Shown here: positions 1 through 6,626 of the stretch, in pieces | How the letters are laid out: each line of letters begins with the position of its first letter | How positions within the stretch are numbered: position 1 is the first letter of the stretch | Source of the DNA: Pirellulales bacterium | Lineage (GTDB): Bacteria > Planctomycetota > Planctomycetia > Pirellulales > JAICIG01 | Assembly (NCBI GenBank): GCA_025924495.1 | Contig: JAICIG010000310.1 | Location: 1-9,470 of the forward strand | Direction: 5' to 3' | Length of the DNA stretch: 9,470 nucleotides | Translations under genes and position numbers: made by a program | The notes under the pieces: generated by a model | What the model was told of the DNA's origin: nothing | The model's input: only the letters and a program-made list of their open reading frames with translations | Database searches by the model: none

Positions 1-138
1 AAAAGCCCTGATTTCTTTTTCCCACGGGCTGCTGTCGGGCGCGGCCGCATCTGAGGCGCTGCCGAGCAGCGCGGCGAGTATCAGCAGCATTGGCGCCGCG
101 CGTCTTGCGGCAAACGACAGATCAATGGCAGAGAACAT
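1..138 (-). CDS. N-terminus of a secreted protein, possibly an SGNH/GDSL-type hydrolase (partial)
   Basis: Only the first 46 codons are visible; the gene runs off the left edge. The peptide starts MFSAIDLSFAARRAAP and continues with a Leu/Ala-rich hydrophobic stretch (about residues 17-27) and a small-residue region ending DAAAPDSS, which reads as a Sec signal peptide cleaved near residue 33. A second Met at residue 17 (start at position 90) would give a shorter signal peptide; the longer form keeps the positively charged RR before the hydrophobic core. After the signal comes PWEKEIRAF. From memory, planctomycete SGNH hydrolases often begin their mature part with a similar WEKxIxxFE stretch, but the catalytic GDS block is not visible, so this family assignment is a guess. 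The signal peptide and export are well supported. No strong Shine-Dalgarno precedes the start. Confidence 0.55.
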   Translation of the reverse strand, partial: MFSAIDLSFAARRAAPMLLILAALLGSASDAAAPDSSPWEKEIRAF

Positions 139-181
139 GGGCAGGATTTCCGAGCGAACGGAACTTCGGTGGTGCTGCGCT

Positions 182-209
182 AGTTTAGCGAATCTGAATT
201 GGCCTTCAA
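182..209 (-). promoter_or_regulatory. Candidate sigma-70-like promoter for the secreted-protein gene
   Basis: Read on the minus strand there is TTGAAG (209-204, 4/6 match to TTGACA), a 16-nt spacer and TAAACT (187-182, 4/6 match to TATAAT). It would start transcription near 175 and give a leader of roughly 37 nt before the ATG at 138. The match is modest and found by eye only. The rest of 139-357 holds no gene that I can recognise. Confidence 0.3.
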
Positions 210-357
210 ATAACGCGTCCCTCCCGCCGTCCTTTGAATTCATGATAAACTCGCAAGAATTCGCTGCACGCTGCTTTGATTGGTTATGTTAACGCGAACA
301 GGCGACGCCGCCTCAATTTGCGGATTGAGCCGGTCGGCGATCTCGGGCCGTCAGGAG

Positions 358-771
358 TTACGCAGCAGTGTCGTCGCCGGCGGCGCGGATCTCGACCTCC
401 TCGCCATCGGGGCCGAGCAAATAGGCAATCGGGCCGGCGCCAGGAACCGGCGGCGTGAAAGGCCCGGGATGCGAAGGGTGAAACCGCGCTCCCCGCGCGA
501 GGGCTTCGGAGAGAAAGGCGTCCAGGTCGTCGACTTCGAAGGCCAAGTGCACGGGGCCGCAAGCAAAATCGCTCCACGCGTTGAGCGTTTCGCCCTGCCG
601 ATTGCTAAACAGCTCCAGCCTTACATAGCCGACCTTGAGCCAGGCCATCTCGCGCCGCTTGAATTGCCGCCGTGTGAGCAACTCCGCCCCCAAGACCTCG
701 ACGTAGAAAGCGAGCGCCTGCTCGAAGCGAGCCGTCTGCAGAGCGACGTGATGGATGGCTCGAACTTTCAT
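358..771 (-). CDS. VOC family (glyoxalase/bleomycin-resistance fold) metalloprotein
   Basis: A 137-residue protein beginning MKVRAIHHVALQT, the usual length and opening of a single VOC subunit made of two beta-alpha-beta-beta-beta repeats. The first repeat carries H8 (IHHVAL) and E53 (RLELF). The second carries H75 (VHLAFEVDDLDAF) and E127 (GEEVEIRA). These positions match the four metal ligands of E. coli glyoxalase I (H5, E56, H74, E122), so it probably binds a divalent metal as a dimer. The substrate cannot be read from sequence: glyoxalase I, an epimerase, a dioxygenase or a thiol-transfer resistance protein all share this fold. The frame stays open upstream to 984, but I chose the start at 771 because the VOC domain begins there and the upstream part is an Arg-rich translation of intergenic repeats. 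The ATG is preceded by cgacctccc on the coding strand, so there is no normal Shine-Dalgarno. Confidence 0.88.
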   Translation of the reverse strand: MKVRAIHHVALQTARFEQALAFYVEVLGAELLTRRQFKRREMAWLKVGYVRLELFSNRQGETLNAWSDFACGPVHLAFEVDDLDAFLSEALARGARFHPSHPGPFTPPVPGAGPIAYLLGPDGEEVEIRAAGDDTAA

Positions 772-832
772 GGGAGGTCGTGCTCTGAATCGCTGTTTTA
801 GCAAACGCCGCCGTGCATAGCGGCGAATTGCC

Positions 833-844
833 GGTTCGCGAACC
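833..844. repeat. Perfect 12-bp palindrome GGTTCGCGAACC
   Basis: GGTTCGCGAACC equals its own reverse complement. It lies 61 bases upstream of the VOC start (771) and is flanked by a direct repeat, TTGCCGG at 828-834 and 845-851. The size and symmetry fit a dimeric repressor site, but no binding protein is identified, and GC-rich DNA produces such palindromes by chance fairly often. Confidence 0.4.
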
Positions 845-856
845 TTGCCGGGCCGA

Positions 857-934
857 TCGCTCTCCTTGCGGTGGGAGCGACTGAACCATGCTTGCGGCCC
901 GAGTTGCCTCCTTCGCGAGGCCGCTCCCGAGGCA
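857..934. repeat. Structured intergenic element with overlapping inverted repeats
   Basis: Four pairings share this stretch. TCGCTCTC (857-864) pairs with GGGAGCGA (873-880), 8 bp with one G-U if transcribed on the plus strand. GGGAGCG (873-879) instead pairs perfectly with CGCTCCC (922-928). GCCTC (906-910) pairs with GAGGC (917-921), nested directly inside that larger stem. TGCCTC (905-910) can alternatively pair with GAGGCA (929-934). The arrangement resembles a REP/BIME-like interspersed repeat or a small folded RNA. I cannot test whether copies exist elsewhere in the genome. Confidence 0.45.
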
Positions 935-1006
935 GGCGAGCGACGTTCGCCAGAAAACGGGCCGTAAACTCGCCCATTTCTCACGCCAGCCTCGCATTTT
1001 CGGCCT

Positions 1007-1070
1007 TTCCGCGGAAGAGGGCTTCGGCCTAAAATCGCTAGATAGTCGGCGGGCCGCCCTGCATGGGCGG
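1007..1070 (+). promoter_or_regulatory. Candidate promoter and leader hairpin for the phosphoesterase-MATE transcript
   Basis: TAAAAT at 1030-1035 matches the -10 consensus in 5 of 6 positions. A recognisable -35 is missing; its place is occupied by the 10-bp palindrome TTCCGCGGAA (1007-1016), which could be an activator or repressor site. Transcription from about 1042 would give a leader near 58 nt containing a 6-bp hairpin, CCGCCC-5nt-GGGCGG (1054-1070), ending 29 nt before the ATG at 1100. No T-run follows the hairpin, so it is not an obvious terminator. Confidence 0.3.
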
Positions 1071-1099
1071 TTAGAAGAGCTTAAACCACAGGATGCGAG

Positions 1100-2269
1100 A
1101 TGGCGAATTCGAGTTCAGGTCAGCGGTTAGCGGTGCTGGGAGATTTGCACTATGAGCTTCCCCAACATGATCGATATGGCGCCGCCCGTAAGCAATTGCT
1201 CGCCCACCGGCCCGATGTCGTTTTTCAACTAGGGGATCAGGGCGGCTATAGCCATTGCGGCACCTGGCAGTCGTTTATGGAGGGGCTTGAGTTCCTGTCC
1301 GGTTTCGACCTTCCGTTTCACACCCTGATGGGCAATCACGACCTGGAAGGACCTGATTATCAGTCAGACGCTCAATCGGTTGCCGCCTGGTGCGAAGCCT
1401 TCGGTCGCGATCGTCCGTATCGGACCGTGGATTTAGGCGACGCGCTGGCGATCTGCCTGTCTTCGACGCGCTTCCGCGCCAATATCGGCTGTTGCCACGA
1501 AGTTTACATCGATGAGATGCAGATCTCCTGGCTGCGTGCGACGCTCGCTGAGCACCGCAATCGGCCGACGTTCGTTTTTTCTCACGCGCCGATCATTGGC
1601 TCGGGTCTGCGCGTGCTGCAAAGCATTCACCTGAAATGTCCGAATGCTTGGATGAACCACACGGATCGACCTGAGCGTTTCATTAAGCTGGTGCAAGACA
1701 ACCCTCAGATCAAGCTTTGGTTTTCCGCGCACAACCATTTGGGCCAGCACTATCCCGACTCGGTATCGCGAGTGAACCAATGCACGTTCGTCCATACCGG
1801 CGTGACGGGAGAAGTGACGCGCGACGGTCGAAACCACAGCCGGCTCGTCGACTTCGACGCCTCGAGTTTCACCCTTTCGACCGTCGATCATGCCACGGGG
1901 AAAGCCGCCGCCAATTTACGCCACGACTATGCGACGGGCCGCTCAGAGCTGCTCTCGCCGCACGACGGGGAGGACGGCGACGTGCATTTCGCGCCCCCTG
2001 TATTTCCCCGTGCCAATAATCGCTGGCAAATCGGTCGCAGCGCATTCGCCGTCCATCGCCGGATGCTGGTCGAGTTCGACATCGAACTGGCGGCGCCTGT
2101 CGGCGTGGTGCTCGAGGGAGTCGACGCCTCGCATGTGGAAATCCGCGGGGGCGAATTGATCATTCGTGATCCGAGCGGCGCGTTCCGCTCGCTCAAGCCG
2201 AACGCGGCTGGGCGTTTTTCACAGGTCTTCGAACCCAATCCGCGGCGCGAACAGCGTCTTTCGGCCTGA
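1100..2269 (+). CDS. Calcineurin-like metallophosphoesterase with an unassigned C-terminal domain
   Basis: A 389-residue protein. The first ~250 residues carry the ordered metallophosphoesterase motifs: GDLH (D15, H17), GDQGG (D46), GNHD (N79, H80), FSHAP (H162) and SAHNH (H211, H213). Together these form the dinuclear metal site that hydrolyses phosphomono- or diesters. The arrangement resembles class III cyclic-nucleotide phosphodiesterases (CpdA type), but the substrate cannot be assigned. No signal peptide or membrane segment is visible, so it is probably cytoplasmic. Residues ~255-389 follow the core and look beta-rich (for example RRMLVEFDIEL and GVVLEGVDASHVEIRGG); I do not recognise this domain. 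The start is firm: an in-frame stop lies at 1082-1084 and AGGA (1089-1092 region) sits about 7 nt before the ATG. The MATE gene begins 22 nt after the stop, so the two are likely co-transcribed. Confidence 0.88.
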   Translation: MANSSSGQRLAVLGDLHYELPQHDRYGAARKQLLAHRPDVVFQLGDQGGYSHCGTWQSFMEGLEFLSGFDLPFHTLMGNHDLEGPDYQSDAQSVAAWCEAFGRDRPYRTVDLGDALAICLSSTRFRANIGCCHEVYIDEMQISWLRATLAEHRNRPTFVFSHAPIIGSGLRVLQSIHLKCPNAWMNHTDRPERFIKLVQDNPQIKLWFSAHNHLGQHYPDSVSRVNQCTFVHTGVTGEVTRDGRNHSRLVDFDASSFTLSTVDHATGKAAANLRHDYATGRSELLSPHDGEDGDVHFAPPVFPRANNRWQIGRSAFAVHRRMLVEFDIELAAPVGVVLEGVDASHVEIRGGELIIRDPSGAFRSLKPNAAGRFSQVFEPNPRREQRLSA

Positions 2270-2291
2270 CCGCCCCGCTCTTGCAGTCGCC

Positions 2292-3674
2292 ATGTTGCTT
2301 CGCCGCCAAGCCGACGAGACCGAGTCGCCGGCGGTAGCGCGCGGTTCGACGTTGCGCGCCATGTTGCGGCTCGCCGCACCCACGCTGGGCGAGCAATTGC
2401 TGCTGATGCTGGTGCAGATCTCCGACACGGTATTGACGGGTCGTCGGCTATCGCCGTTGCACCTGGCGGCGATGAGCCAGATCGCCTATGTCATGTGGCT
2501 TTTGACCAATCTGTTCGTGGCCATCGACAGCGGCGCCACCGCGCTGATCGCCCGTTTTATTGGCGCGGGGGACCGCGAGACGGCATGCCGTGTCACGAAT
2601 CAGGCATTCTTGCTGGGGGTTAGCCTGGCAGCGGGTGTGACGCTGTTCGGCTTGATTTTCCTCAATCCGTTGATCGCTCTCATGGGGTTGCCTGCGGAGC
2701 CCGCGGCGCTGGCGACGCGCTACCTGCGCATTCTTTTGCCGGTGCTGCCGCTGATGATGGTGCTCTCGGCCGGCAATGCCTGTTTGCGCGGGGCCGGCGA
2801 TACGGTTTCGGGTTTTGTCGCCATGATTGCCATGAATATCGTCAACGTGTTGGCGAGTTGGGGACTGGCTTGCGGTTGGGGGCCGTTGCCCGAATTGGGT
2901 TGGGATGGCGTGGCGATTGGCACGGCGGCGGGCTATGCGGTCGGCGGTTTGACGATGGGCGTGCGACTGCTGCGCGGCCGTGCGGGTCTGAAGCTGCGCT
3001 GGAGCATGCTCCGCCCCGACATTGACTTGATGCGCCGGCTATTGCGGGTGGGCATTCCCGCCGGGGCCGATGTGATGACGATCATCGCCTGCCAGTTCTG
3101 GTTCAAACGCATTGTTAATCAGCTTGGCTCCTTAGCCGCCGCCGCGCACGGCGTGGCGATCAATATCGAATCGCTGGCTTACCTGCCTGGCACAGCCTTC
3201 CAGGTGGCGGCCACCACTTTGTCGGGACAACACTTGGGCGCGAAGAACCATCGCCAGGCGACGCACAGCGTGCTGGTGGCGTGCCTGGCGGGCGGCGGGC
3301 TCATGTCGAGCGTGGCCCTGTTATTCTTTGTCGCCGCCGAACCGCTGGCCTGGCTGTTCCTCTCTGCCGAAGAAGAAGGCATCGCCGTGCAGACCGCCGC
3401 GTTGCTGCGGATCGTGGCCATGGCGCTGCCTGCCTTGGCCATCAACATGGTGCTGACCGGCGCGCTACGCGGTGCGGGTGACACTCGCTGGCCGCTGGCC
3501 TTCAGCCTGGTCGGCATGCTCGCCGTCCGCATTCCGCTCGCCTACTGGCTGACGCAAACCCTCGACTGGGGCGTCGCCGGCGCCTGGTACGCCATGGCCG
3601 CCGACATCTATGTCCGCTCGCTTCTAGTGACCGCTCGTTTTTTGCACGGCGGCTGGAAGCGGATTGAGGTGTAA
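2292..3674 (+). CDS. MATE family efflux transporter (NorM-like)
   Basis: A 460-residue, very hydrophobic inner-membrane protein, the normal length for a 12-helix MATE antiporter that exports drugs or organic cations using a Na+ or H+ gradient. The internal two-fold repeat of the family is directly visible: LRGAGDT at residues 165-171 in the N-half and again at 392-398 in the C-half, each preceded by a short segment (SAGNAC, MVLTGA) and followed by a new membrane helix. Each half opens with a comparable amphipathic stretch ([15 protein letters not shown] near 24-38; [13 protein letters not shown] near 250-262). I chose the start at 2292. The reading frame is open back to 2166, but that part overlaps the phosphoesterase and is an Arg-rich, non-membrane sequence. 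No clear Shine-Dalgarno precedes it, so translation may depend on the upstream gene 22 nt away. Substrate unknown. Confidence 0.92.
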   Translation: MLLRRQADETESPAVARGSTLRAMLRLAAPTLGEQLLLMLVQISDTVLTGRRLSPLHLAAMSQIAYVMWLLTNLFVAIDSGATALIARFIGAGDRETACRVTNQAFLLGVSLAAGVTLFGLIFLNPLIALMGLPAEPAALATRYLRILLPVLPLMMVLSAGNACLRGAGDTVSGFVAMIAMNIVNVLASWGLACGWGPLPELGWDGVAIGTAAGYAVGGLTMGVRLLRGRAGLKLRWSMLRPDIDLMRRLLRVGIPAGADVMTIIACQFWFKRIVNQLGSLAAAAHGVAINIESLAYLPGTAFQVAATTLSGQHLGAKNHRQATHSVLVACLAGGGLMSSVALLFFVAAEPLAWLFLSAEEEGIAVQTAALLRIVAMALPALAINMVLTGALRGAGDTRWPLAFSLVGMLAVRIPLAYWLTQTLDWGVAGAWYAMAADIYVRSLLVTARFLHGGWKRIEV

Positions 3675-3682
3675 ATGTCCTG

Positions 3683-3702
3683 CGAGAGCGCAACCGCTTT
3701 CG
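3683..3702 (+). terminator. Stem-loop just after the MATE stop codon
   Basis: CGAGAGCG (3683-3690) and CGCTTTCG (3695-3702) form an 8-bp stem with one G-U pair in the plus-strand RNA and a CAAC loop, 8 nt after the stop at 3674. No T-run follows, so it is not a textbook intrinsic terminator; it may mark a weak termination or RNA-processing point between the phosphoesterase-MATE pair and the downstream acyl-CoA genes. Confidence 0.4.
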
Positions 3703-3784
3703 ACCGTTCAGCGCGCAGAGTAGACTAACGAGCGCAGCAAGGGACAAACCCGGAGCTGCAGATTCATCGACGGAGTCCAATGCC

Positions 3785-4579
3785 ATGAGCGCGACATCGG
3801 AAGAAACCTCGCACGAATTGTTGCACGAGTCGCATGGCGGCGTGGTGCGCCTGACGTTGAACCGCCCGATGAAACGAAACGCGCTGAGCGAGGAGCTGCT
3901 TGAGCGGTTGGGGGCGGTGTTGGATCAGATTGCGGGCGATCCTGCGGCGCGCGTCGTGGTGCTGACAGCCAATGGGACGGTATTCAGTTCGGGGCACGAC
4001 TTGAAAGAAATGGTCGGCCGTTCGGAAGCTGAATATCAAGCAATCTTCGGTCGCTGTTCGGCCGTCATGCAAAAATTGCGGCGCTTACCGCAGCCGGTCA
4101 TTGCGCGAGTGCAAGGGCTCGCAACTGCCGCCGGCTGCCAACTGGTCGCGGCCTGCGATCTGGTGGTCGCCGACGCGGAAGCGATGTTCGCCACGCCGGG
4201 CGTGAAGATCGGTTTGTTCTGCACGACGCCGATGGTGCCGCTGGTGCGGGCGATCCCGCCCAGGTTCGCCATGGAGATGCTGCTTACCGGAAAGCCGATT
4301 TCCGCGGCGCGCGCCTACGAACTGGGGCTGGTCAATCGGGTCGTGCCCGCGGGCGAGTTGGACAGCGCCGTACAGGAATTCGTCGACGACATTCTCGCCG
4401 CCAGCCCCTTGGTGATGCGATTGGGCAAAGCGTCATTTTATGAACAGTTGTCGCTGGCAGAGACGGAGGCCTATCGGCAAGCGACTCGGACGATGACCGA
4501 AAACGCTGTTTGCCACGACGCTCAGGAAGGCATTTCGGCATTTCTTGGCAAACGGTTGCCGCACTGGGAAGGGCGGTGA
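3785..4579 (+). CDS. Enoyl-CoA hydratase/isomerase (crotonase) family protein, ECHDC3-like
   Basis: A 264-residue protein of normal crotonase length. The CoA-binding and oxyanion-hole segments are present: [14 protein letters not shown] (22-35), FSSGHDLKE (67-75) and [17 protein letters not shown] (111-127), then [15 protein letters not shown] (135-149) and the C-terminal ALP-like helices. The two acid residues that hydrate enoyl-CoA in rat mitochondrial hydratase (E144 in GCE, E164 in PE) are replaced: the first aligns with Q119 in GCQL and the second with G139 in TPG. The same AAGCQLVA and FATPGVxxGLFC blocks are, from memory, characteristic of animal ECHDC3, whose reaction is not firmly established. 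It is therefore an acyl-CoA-binding crotonase whose activity should not be assumed to be hydration. GGAG at 3772-3775 lies 9 nt before the ATG. The phosphate acyltransferase gene follows after 54 nt. Confidence 0.9.
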   Translation: MSATSEETSHELLHESHGGVVRLTLNRPMKRNALSEELLERLGAVLDQIAGDPAARVVVLTANGTVFSSGHDLKEMVGRSEAEYQAIFGRCSAVMQKLRRLPQPVIARVQGLATAAGCQLVAACDLVVADAEAMFATPGVKIGLFCTTPMVPLVRAIPPRFAMEMLLTGKPISAARAYELGLVNRVVPAGELDSAVQEFVDDILAASPLVMRLGKASFYEQLSLAETEAYRQATRTMTENAVCHDAQEGISAFLGKRLPHWEGR

Positions 4580-4633
4580 GCTTGCGCGACGGCGCCGCTC
4601 GCTGGAACACGAAAGTCAGCAGGGACCTGTGCC

Positions 4634-5533
4634 ATGCCCTTGGCGGGCTTTGACGAACTTTATCGACAGGCCGACTCAGAACGCCGTGCCATCCGGGTGG
4701 CGGTGGCGGGGGGAGCCGACCACACCGTGCTCGAGGCTTTGCGCTCGGCGTGCGATCGCGGTTGGGCGGAGCCGATTGTCTGCGGGGTGGCAGGCGACGT
4801 GCGCCGCGTAGCGGACGAAAACCGCGTCTCGCTCGCAGGATTCACGCTGGTCGATGCCGAGGAACCGGCCGCCGCCGCGGTCGCCGCCGTGAAGAGCGGA
4901 CGCGCGAAGCTGTTGATGAAAGGGCAGATCGCCACGCCGGCGCTGATGCGCGCGGTGCTCGATTCCAATTCAGGTTTGCGCACCGAGCGCGTCATCTGCC
5001 AGATCCCTCTGATGGAATTGCCTTCCGCCAGTCGGCGCTTCCTCATGGCGGACACCGGCATCTGCATCCAGCCGAACTTAGCTCAGAAACTCGATATTCT
5101 CTACAGCGCTGTCGAACTGGCGCGGGCACTCGGCGCCGAAACGCCGCGCGTCGCACTGATGGCTGCCACAGAATCGACGACCCAGAGCATGCCCGAGACT
5201 CTGGAAGCGGCGGAAATCGCGCGTCGCGGCGCCGCCGGAGAAATTCCCGGTTGCTTGGTGCAAGGTCCGCTGTCCTTTGATCTGGCCTTTGCCACAGACG
5301 CTTCGGAAAAGAAGCGGATTGGCGGGCCTGTCGCAGGCGCCGCCGACATTATGCTTTTTCCCAATCTGGTGTCGGCCAATTTGACAATCAAGGCCATCAT
5401 GTACACGGCCGCCTGCCGGTTCGGCGGCGTGCTGTGCGGAGCAAGGTGTCCGGTCGTGTTTATGTCGCGCGCCGATTCGGCAGCCACGCGTCTCAATTCG
5501 CTCGCGCTGGCGTCGAGGCTAGTCGCGGATTGA
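4634..5533 (+). CDS. Phosphate acetyl/butyryltransferase family protein (Ptb-like)
   Basis: A 299-residue protein, the usual size of phosphotransbutyrylase and short phosphotransacetylase. These enzymes interconvert acyl-CoA plus phosphate with acyl phosphate plus CoA in the cytoplasm. Recognisable family blocks in order: KLLMKGQIATPALMRAVLD (92-110), FLMADTGICIQPNL (136-149), the VALMAATE strand (173-180), VQGPLSFDLAFA (209-220), AGAADIMLFPNLVSANLTIK (234-253) and the C-terminal SRADSAATRLNSLALA signature (278-293). The AGGGA at 4621-4625 is a fair ribosome binding site 8 nt before the ATG. It follows the ECHDC3-like gene closely, which supports a shared acyl-CoA role. The usual partner, butyrate or acetate kinase, is not encoded in this window. 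Whether the preferred acyl group is acetyl, butyryl or a branched chain cannot be told from sequence. Confidence 0.88.
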   Translation: MPLAGFDELYRQADSERRAIRVAVAGGADHTVLEALRSACDRGWAEPIVCGVAGDVRRVADENRVSLAGFTLVDAEEPAAAAVAAVKSGRAKLLMKGQIATPALMRAVLDSNSGLRTERVICQIPLMELPSASRRFLMADTGICIQPNLAQKLDILYSAVELARALGAETPRVALMAATESTTQSMPETLEAAEIARRGAAGEIPGCLVQGPLSFDLAFATDASEKKRIGGPVAGAADIMLFPNLVSANLTIKAIMYTAACRFGGVLCGARCPVVFMSRADSAATRLNSLALASRLVAD

Positions 5534-5588
5534 TGCTAACCGCGGCGAGCAGCGCCTTGCTTCCCGCCTGCGCGCCTTGATTTCAATC

Positions 5589-6578
5589 CTAAAGAGAGGA
5601 TGGACCCGGCGTCGAGCCATTCGCTTCGCGCGGCGACACATCGCGAGCACGATAATAATCGATGGTGCGGCGCACTCCTTCCGATAACGAAGTTGTCCGC
5701 CAATCGCCGAACAAGCGAGCGATGTCGTTTCGTTGCGGCGGAATATTGGAAGGGATGGCGGGACCATCGACTGAGAGCAGCGATCCGGCGCCGGGAACCA
5801 CGGCGTCGATGATTTGCACGAAGTCTTCGCTTGCGACAATTTCGCCCGACAAGTCGATAAGGTGGTGACCAGCAGGCGTCTCGCAGGCGGCGCGTACGAA
5901 GGCCCGAGCGACGTCTTCCACGTAGTCGTAACCCACGCGCCCGCGGTATCCGATGGCGTAGCGCTCTCCCCGGGCCGCGGCGCGCGCAGCCAGCGACGGG
6001 CCGGCGGTCAACCCTTGCTCGCGCTCCGGCCCATAGACCACATGCGGCCGGATGCCGACCGAAGCAATCTGAAAGTGCCGCCAATATTGTTCGGCAATCA
6101 GATCGACCGACTGCTTGAAGGCGCCGTAAAACGACGTCGGCCGGTTCTGCATGGCGCCTCCGGTCTCCGGAGCGTCGTCCGATTCGGGGCCATACACGGC
6201 GAACGAGCTAGCGTACGAAAAGCCGGCGAGGTTCGGCGCCAAGACGCGGGCCAACTCGAACAGCGACATGCTTCCGATCACATTCACCTGGAAGCCGAGC
6301 CATGGATCGTGCTGGCAAGCCGGCGTCAACAGCGCTGCCAAATGGATGATGCGCGTGATGTCCCGCGATACGCAAACGGCGTGCAAGCGTTCTCCATCAA
6401 GCAAGGAACCTGATTCGAACGAAATCTCCGCCGCGCGCGAGCCCAACACGCGTTGCCAGCGATCGGGGGCGGGCTGCAGATCGAAGACGACAGGCTGCTC
6501 GCCGCGAACCAGTAATTCGCGCAATACCCAGGTTCCGATGAACCCGCTTCCTCCAGTGACCAGAACAGCGTCTTTCAT
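5589..6578 (-). CDS. NAD-dependent epimerase/dehydratase (extended SDR family)
   Basis: A 329-residue extended short-chain dehydrogenase. The N-terminal Rossmann fold shows the TGGSGFIG dinucleotide motif (8-15), an acidic D33 at the end of the second strand (VVFDLQ), which favours NAD over NADP, and IHLAA (78-82). The catalytic set is S125 (SYASSFAVYG), Y151 and K155 (YGAFK), aligning with S124, Y149 and K153 of GalE. IRPHVVYGPE (176-185) and YDYVEDVARAF (217-227) are the usual substrate-domain landmarks. Most relatives change nucleotide-sugar configuration, but this subgroup is broad and the substrate is not determinable. It lies 48 nt downstream of the beta-barrel gene on the same strand, consistent with one transcript. 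No strong Shine-Dalgarno is seen. It converges on the Ptb-like gene with a 55-nt gap in which I see no clear terminator. Confidence 0.9.
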   Translation of the reverse strand: MKDAVLVTGGSGFIGTWVLRELLVRGEQPVVFDLQPAPDRWQRVLGSRAAEISFESGSLLDGERLHAVCVSRDITRIIHLAALLTPACQHDPWLGFQVNVIGSMSLFELARVLAPNLAGFSYASSFAVYGPESDDAPETGGAMQNRPTSFYGAFKQSVDLIAEQYWRHFQIASVGIRPHVVYGPEREQGLTAGPSLAARAAARGERYAIGYRGRVGYDYVEDVARAFVRAACETPAGHHLIDLSGEIVASEDFVQIIDAVVPGAGSLLSVDGPAIPSNIPPQRNDIARLFGDWRTTSLSEGVRRTIDYYRARDVSPREANGSTPGPSSL

Positions 6579-6626
6579 GCTTTGCGTGATCCCAACGTGC
6601 CTGTATTTGGCAGCAGAGAAGCTGGG

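Larger units (their letters stand above)
772..1099. other. Divergent intergenic region rich in inverted repeats
   Basis: This 328-base stretch separates the minus-strand VOC gene from the plus-strand phosphoesterase. I see no convincing gene in it. It holds several inverted repeats: CGCCGC/GCGGCG at 806-811 and 820-825, the perfect 12-bp palindrome GGTTCGCGAACC at 833-844, a cluster of alternative stems at 857-934, TTCCGCGGAA at 1007-1016 and CCGCCC/GGGCGG at 1054-1070. Both flanking genes must have their control sequences here. Confidence 0.8.

Noticed and set aside
280..801. 173-residue plus-strand frame opposite the VOC gene
   Set aside because: It is antisense to a protein with all four expected metal ligands; open antisense frames are common in GC-rich coding DNA.
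772..984. N-terminal extension of the VOC protein to an ATG at 984
   Set aside because: The added 71 residues are Arg/Ser-rich, match no domain and translate the intergenic inverted repeats; the VOC fold starts exactly at MKVRAIHHV (771).
888..1130. 80-residue plus-strand reading frame before the phosphoesterase
   Set aside because: No recognisable domain, basic composition, overlaps the real start at 1100 and spans inverted repeats; no good ribosome site.
2166..2291. Upstream start for the MATE gene overlapping the phosphoesterase
   Set aside because: The 42 extra residues are basic and non-membrane, and the overlap would be over 100 bases; start at 2292 gives the normal MATE length.
4750..5280. 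176-residue alternate frame inside the Ptb-like gene
   Set aside because: Very Arg/Gly-rich translation in the +1-shifted frame of a real gene; no plausible protein.
5552..5579. Repeated GCGCCTTG (5552-5559 and 5572-5579) in the convergent gap as a terminator
   Set aside because: It is a direct, not inverted, repeat; no stem with a T-run is seen in 5534-5588.
5536..6084. 182-residue minus-strand frame inside the epimerase
   Set aside because: Arg-rich alternate-frame shadow of the well-supported epimerase gene with no domain signature.
5814..6413. 199-residue plus-strand frame opposite the epimerase
   Set aside because: Antisense shadow of the epimerase; no family motif.
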